From an uncultured Campylobacter sp. (lineage in GTDB: Bacteria > Campylobacterota > Campylobacteria > Campylobacterales > Campylobacteraceae), in assembly GCF_938031315.1 (NCBI RefSeq), contig NZ_CALHHT010000169.1:1-8383 (forward strand): a stretch of DNA of 8,383 nucleotides. Direction: 5' to 3'. The notes beneath the pieces were generated by a model. It was given only the letters and a program-made list of their open reading frames with translations, did no database searches and was not told the DNA's origin. Positions 6,295 through 8,383 of this stretch are shown in pieces. Numbering within the stretch: the first letter of the stretch is position 1; every line of letters begins with the position of its first letter. Position numbers and translations under genes: made by a program.

Positions 6295-7509
6295 ATGTTT
6301 AAAGAACGCATTAAATCCCACCATCGCTCCAAGCTTTTCGAGAGCGTCTCCGCGAGCGAAAACGAGCTGTTCGACGCGCTGGAGCAGCCTGCGAAAGACA
6401 GCGATTGCGTGATCTATCTGCATGTGCCCTTTTGCGACAACATCTGCTCGTTTTGTTCGATGATGCGCTCCAAACTCGGCGACGAGCTGGACGAATACGC
6501 TAAATTTTTGATCCGCCAGATCAAAGACTACGGCGAGATGCCCTACTTCGATACTAAAAGCGTCAAAAGCATCTACTTCGGCGGCGGCACGCCGAGCGTC
6601 TTCAGCGAGACGCACTTCGAAAAGGTTCTCGGCGCGCTGCATAAAAATTTCAAGATCGCAGACGACTGTGAGATCAGCGTAGAGACCACGCTGCATAATC
6701 TAGATACGCAAAAAGCGCTCGCCCTGCAAAGCTTCGGCGTAAACCGCTTTAGCATCGGCGTGCAGACCTTCAGCAGACAGGGGCGGGCGCTTCTAAACCG
6801 CGTGCATAAGCCCGCTCGCGCAATCGAGCGACTAAAGGATCTTAGAGAAAAATTTGACGGCATGCTCTGCTGCGACATTATCTACAACTTCCCGAACGAA
6901 AGCGTGGAGGAAGCGATCGCAGACGCGCGCTACGTAAATGAGCTAGGTCTAGATAGCGCTAGCTTTTACTCGCTGATGTTTTTCGAAGGCTCGGAGCTAT
7001 CCAAAAAGATCGACACCTCCTACTACGATCTGCCGACTGATAAAAAGCTGCACCATGCCTTTGCAGAGGCGCTACTGCAAAGCGGGAATTTCGAGGTTTT
7101 GGAGCTTACCAAACTTGCTCGAAAAGGTCGCGATAACTACGGCTACATCAAGCTAAGCCACAAGGGCACGGATATCCTACCTATCGGCAACGGTGCGGGC
7201 GGACACGTAGCGGGCTTCGGAATTTACGGCGTTTCAGGGCACAAGATGATCTCGCGAATCGATGAGCGCGAAGCAAAATACGGCGTGCTAAGCAATCTGT
7301 TTCAATACCCGATCGTAAGCTTAAACGAGCTAAAAGAGGCCCTAAGCGCGAGCGTTTATGACGAAGCGCTGCAGAAACTAAAGGAATTTGAGAGCTGGGG
7401 GCTTTTGGAGCTTAAGGATGAAAAATCGGTCTTAAACTTGGACGGAATTTTTTGGGGCAACAATATCAACGAAGAGATAGCAAACATTATGAAAAAGGAC
7501 TTTGTATGA
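6295..7509 (+). CDS. chuW: ChuW/HutW-like radical SAM heme-degrading methyltransferase
   Basis: A 404-aa cytoplasmic radical SAM enzyme of the HemN/HemW superfamily. HVPFC-DNI-C-SF-C (Cys47, Cys51, Cys54) would bind the 4Fe-4S cluster, YFGGGTPS (94-101) is the SAM-binding glycine motif, and ~335-400 resembles the HemN C-terminal helical/winged domain. The late motif GNGAGGH (298-304) is like the G-x-GAGG of ChuW/HutW and unlike the GPGAHS of HemW. ChuW-type enzymes open heme anaerobically, methylating it to the linear tetrapyrrole anaerobilin and releasing iron. Location between a heme-type importer and an HmuF-like flavodoxin supports this. It is somewhat shorter than the ~445-aa ChuW, with a shorter N-terminus. 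The start abuts the binding-protein stop; GGAGG (6279-6283) lies 11 bases upstream, a little far. HemW or a coproporphyrinogen dehydrogenase is the alternative. Confidence 0.8.
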   Translation: MFKERIKSHHRSKLFESVSASENELFDALEQPAKDSDCVIYLHVPFCDNICSFCSMMRSKLGDELDEYAKFLIRQIKDYGEMPYFDTKSVKSIYFGGGTPSVFSETHFEKVLGALHKNFKIADDCEISVETTLHNLDTQKALALQSFGVNRFSIGVQTFSRQGRALLNRVHKPARAIERLKDLREKFDGMLCCDIIYNFPNESVEEAIADARYVNELGLDSASFYSLMFFEGSELSKKIDTSYYDLPTDKKLHHAFAEALLQSGNFEVLELTKLARKGRDNYGYIKLSHKGTDILPIGNGAGGHVAGFGIYGVSGHKMISRIDEREAKYGVLSNLFQYPIVSLNELKEALSASVYDEALQKLKEFESWGLLELKDEKSVLNLDGIFWGNNINEEIANIMKKDFV

Positions 7510-8009
7510 AAAAAATCGTGCTTTACACCTCGCAAACGGGCAACACGAAAAAGGTGGGCGATGCGATCGCCGAGCAACTAGGCTGCGAGAGCCTAAATTT
7601 CCGCGACTTTGAAGGCGAGGTCGATGACTACGACTTTATAGCCTTGGGCTTTTACGTCGATAAGGGCGAGGCCGAGGCGAAATTTACGCGCTTTTTACGC
7701 AAAATTCACAACAAGAAGCTGGGCGTTTTCATGACTCTGGGCGCGGAGCCGGACGGCGAGCATTCGCGCAAGTGCCTGGATGCCTTTGAAAAGGGGCTTA
7801 AGGCAAACGGCAACGAGATCGTAAGGGAGTTTGCTTGCCAGGGCGCGATCGATCCGAATCTACTTGAAATGATGCGCAAAATGGCCTCTAGCGGCAACTC
7901 GCCCCATCCTATCACTCCCGAGCGACTTGCACGCTGGGCGGAGGCTGCGAAACACCCGGACGAGAAGGATCTGGCGGATGCAAAAGCAGCATTTGCGGGG
8001 ATAGAATAA
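7506..8009 (+). CDS. HmuF/BilS-like flavodoxin, likely partner in anaerobic heme degradation
   Basis: A 167-aa flavodoxin-fold protein. The FMN phosphate-binding loop is TSQTGNT (8-14); a second loop GFYVDKGEAEAKF (48-60) and TLGAEPD (77-83) match the flavodoxin subgroup that includes Fusobacterium HmuF and BilS-type proteins rather than classical electron-carrier flavodoxins. The C-terminal tail HPITPERLARWAEAAKHPDE (from ~134) is also typical of that subgroup. HmuF works beside the radical SAM enzyme HmuW, binding heme and reducing anaerobilin; by analogy this protein would supply electrons, carry heme or reduce the product. The start is ATG 7506, overlapping the previous stop as ATGA, with AAGGA (7495-7499) six bases upstream; an in-frame ATG at 7452 lies inside the upstream gene and lacks support. 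It appears to be the last gene of the operon. Confidence 0.88.
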   Translation: MKKIVLYTSQTGNTKKVGDAIAEQLGCESLNFRDFEGEVDDYDFIALGFYVDKGEAEAKFTRFLRKIHNKKLGVFMTLGAEPDGEHSRKCLDAFEKGLKANGNEIVREFACQGAIDPNLLEMMRKMASSGNSPHPITPERLARWAEAAKHPDEKDLADAKAAFAGIE

Positions 8010-8027
8010 AATTTAAAGCAAGCCGCA

Positions 8028-8100
8028 CAAACCGCTGCGCGGCGAAATAAAACCAAATAAAATTTCACACTACTTAATGCGCGGTTTGGAATTTTATCTT
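8028..8100 (+). terminator. Possible terminator of the heme operon
   Basis: CAAACCGC (8028-8035) pairs with GCGGTTTG (8081-8088), and the stem can extend two pairs inward past a bulged T. It is followed by AATTTTATCTTTT, a U-rich stretch in RNA. The 45-base loop is large, which lowers confidence. A smaller alternative stem, GCCGC (8022-8026) with GCGGC (8039-8043), lacks a following U-run on the plus strand. Confidence 0.35.
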
Positions 8101-8383
8101 TTACTAAATTTGGACGATAAATTTCATCCCTACAAGCAAATTTGCCGCCGCAGGCGCAGGTCTTGCTCTAGAATTTAAACGATAAAATTTCATTTCGCGC
8201 GCAATAGATCAAATAATGCTGCCGACCTTGCGCCGCCAATGCACGCTATGAACGCAAAAAAGCGCTTTTGCGAGCGACCGGCCTGCGAGCGCTGCGGTCG
8301 TGATCATCGGCTACCGCCCGTCGCCGCGCGACAACTTATCTATCGCCGCTCATTACCGCACCGCCGCAGCGGTGCGGAGCGTG
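8101..8383. other. Right-edge intergenic region with hairpins
   Basis: No gene is supported. The left half is AT-rich and carries a near-repeat, ACGATAAATTTCAT (8114-8127) and ACGATAAAATTTCAT (8179-8193). From about 8215 the sequence turns GC-rich and is full of dyads: CGCAAAA/TTTTGCG (8253-8272), CGACCG/CGGTCG (8275-8300) and the strong stem at 8356-8377. An ATG at 8248 opens a frame to the window edge but has no ribosome binding site and an arginine-rich, unconvincing product. Confidence 0.45.
8356..8377. repeat. Perfect 9-bp GC-rich inverted repeat
   Basis: CCGCACCGC (8356-8364) and GCGGTGCGG (8369-8377) are perfect complements around a four-base CGCA loop. This would be a very stable hairpin on either strand. 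There is no T-run on the minus-strand side, and the plus-strand side is cut by the window end six bases later, so a terminator role cannot be judged. Confidence 0.5.

Noticed and set aside
6211..6696. 161-codon minus-strand open frame
   Set aside because: It is antisense to the radical SAM gene across its cysteine motif; no independent support.
7452..7505. Upstream in-frame start for the flavodoxin (185 aa)
   Set aside because: It would add 18 residues before the first beta strand inside the radical SAM gene; ATG 7506 has a good ribosome binding site and starts right at the fold.
8248..8383. Open frame from ATG 8248 to the window end
   Set aside because: No ribosome binding site, crosses several hairpins and gives an Arg/Cys-rich unconvincing peptide.

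Overview
The window looks like a chromosomal segment from a Campylobacter-type epsilonproteobacterium, probably one of the higher-GC oral, anaerobe-like species. This is an inference from the constant AAATTT/AAAATTTT words inside otherwise GC-rich genes, a Campylobacter-like CstA with a small downstream partner, and a short poly-G tract at the start of a surface-protein gene. No rRNA, tRNA, insertion sequence or CRISPR array is visible.

Layout. Positions 1-208 hold no gene but include a plausible promoter. Positions 209-492 encode a small lipoprotein of the EexN (entry-exclusion) type. A G8 tract (234-241) breaks its reading frame; nine Gs would restore a textbook lipoprotein signal peptide. 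A 17-bp hairpin (536-572) follows. Positions 573-936 appear non-coding. On the minus strand, cstA (3220 to 1139) and a YbdD/YjiX-family gene (1152 to 937) form an overlapping two-gene operon for peptide or pyruvate uptake. The divergent intergenic region (3221-3591) contains several dyads and a weak Fur-box-like site. A possible 62-codon leader ORF (3592-3780) leads into a tightly overlapping plus-strand operon. That operon encodes a FecCD-type permease (3777-4745), an ATPase (4742-5515), a periplasmic binding protein (5512-6294), a ChuW/HutW-like radical SAM enzyme (6295-7509) and an HmuF-like flavodoxin (7506-8009). The rest, to 8383, is intergenic with hairpins.

How the genes work together. 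The five-gene operon reads as an anaerobic heme acquisition and degradation module. The ABC transporter would bring heme (or a related iron complex) into the cytoplasm. The radical SAM methyltransferase would open the porphyrin ring without oxygen and release iron. The flavodoxin would supply electrons, carry heme or reduce the linear tetrapyrrole product. No outer-membrane receptor, TonB or ChuZ-type oxygen-dependent heme oxygenase is encoded here. The two most interesting points are this oxygen-independent heme operon and the phase-variable-looking orphan entry-exclusion lipoprotein.
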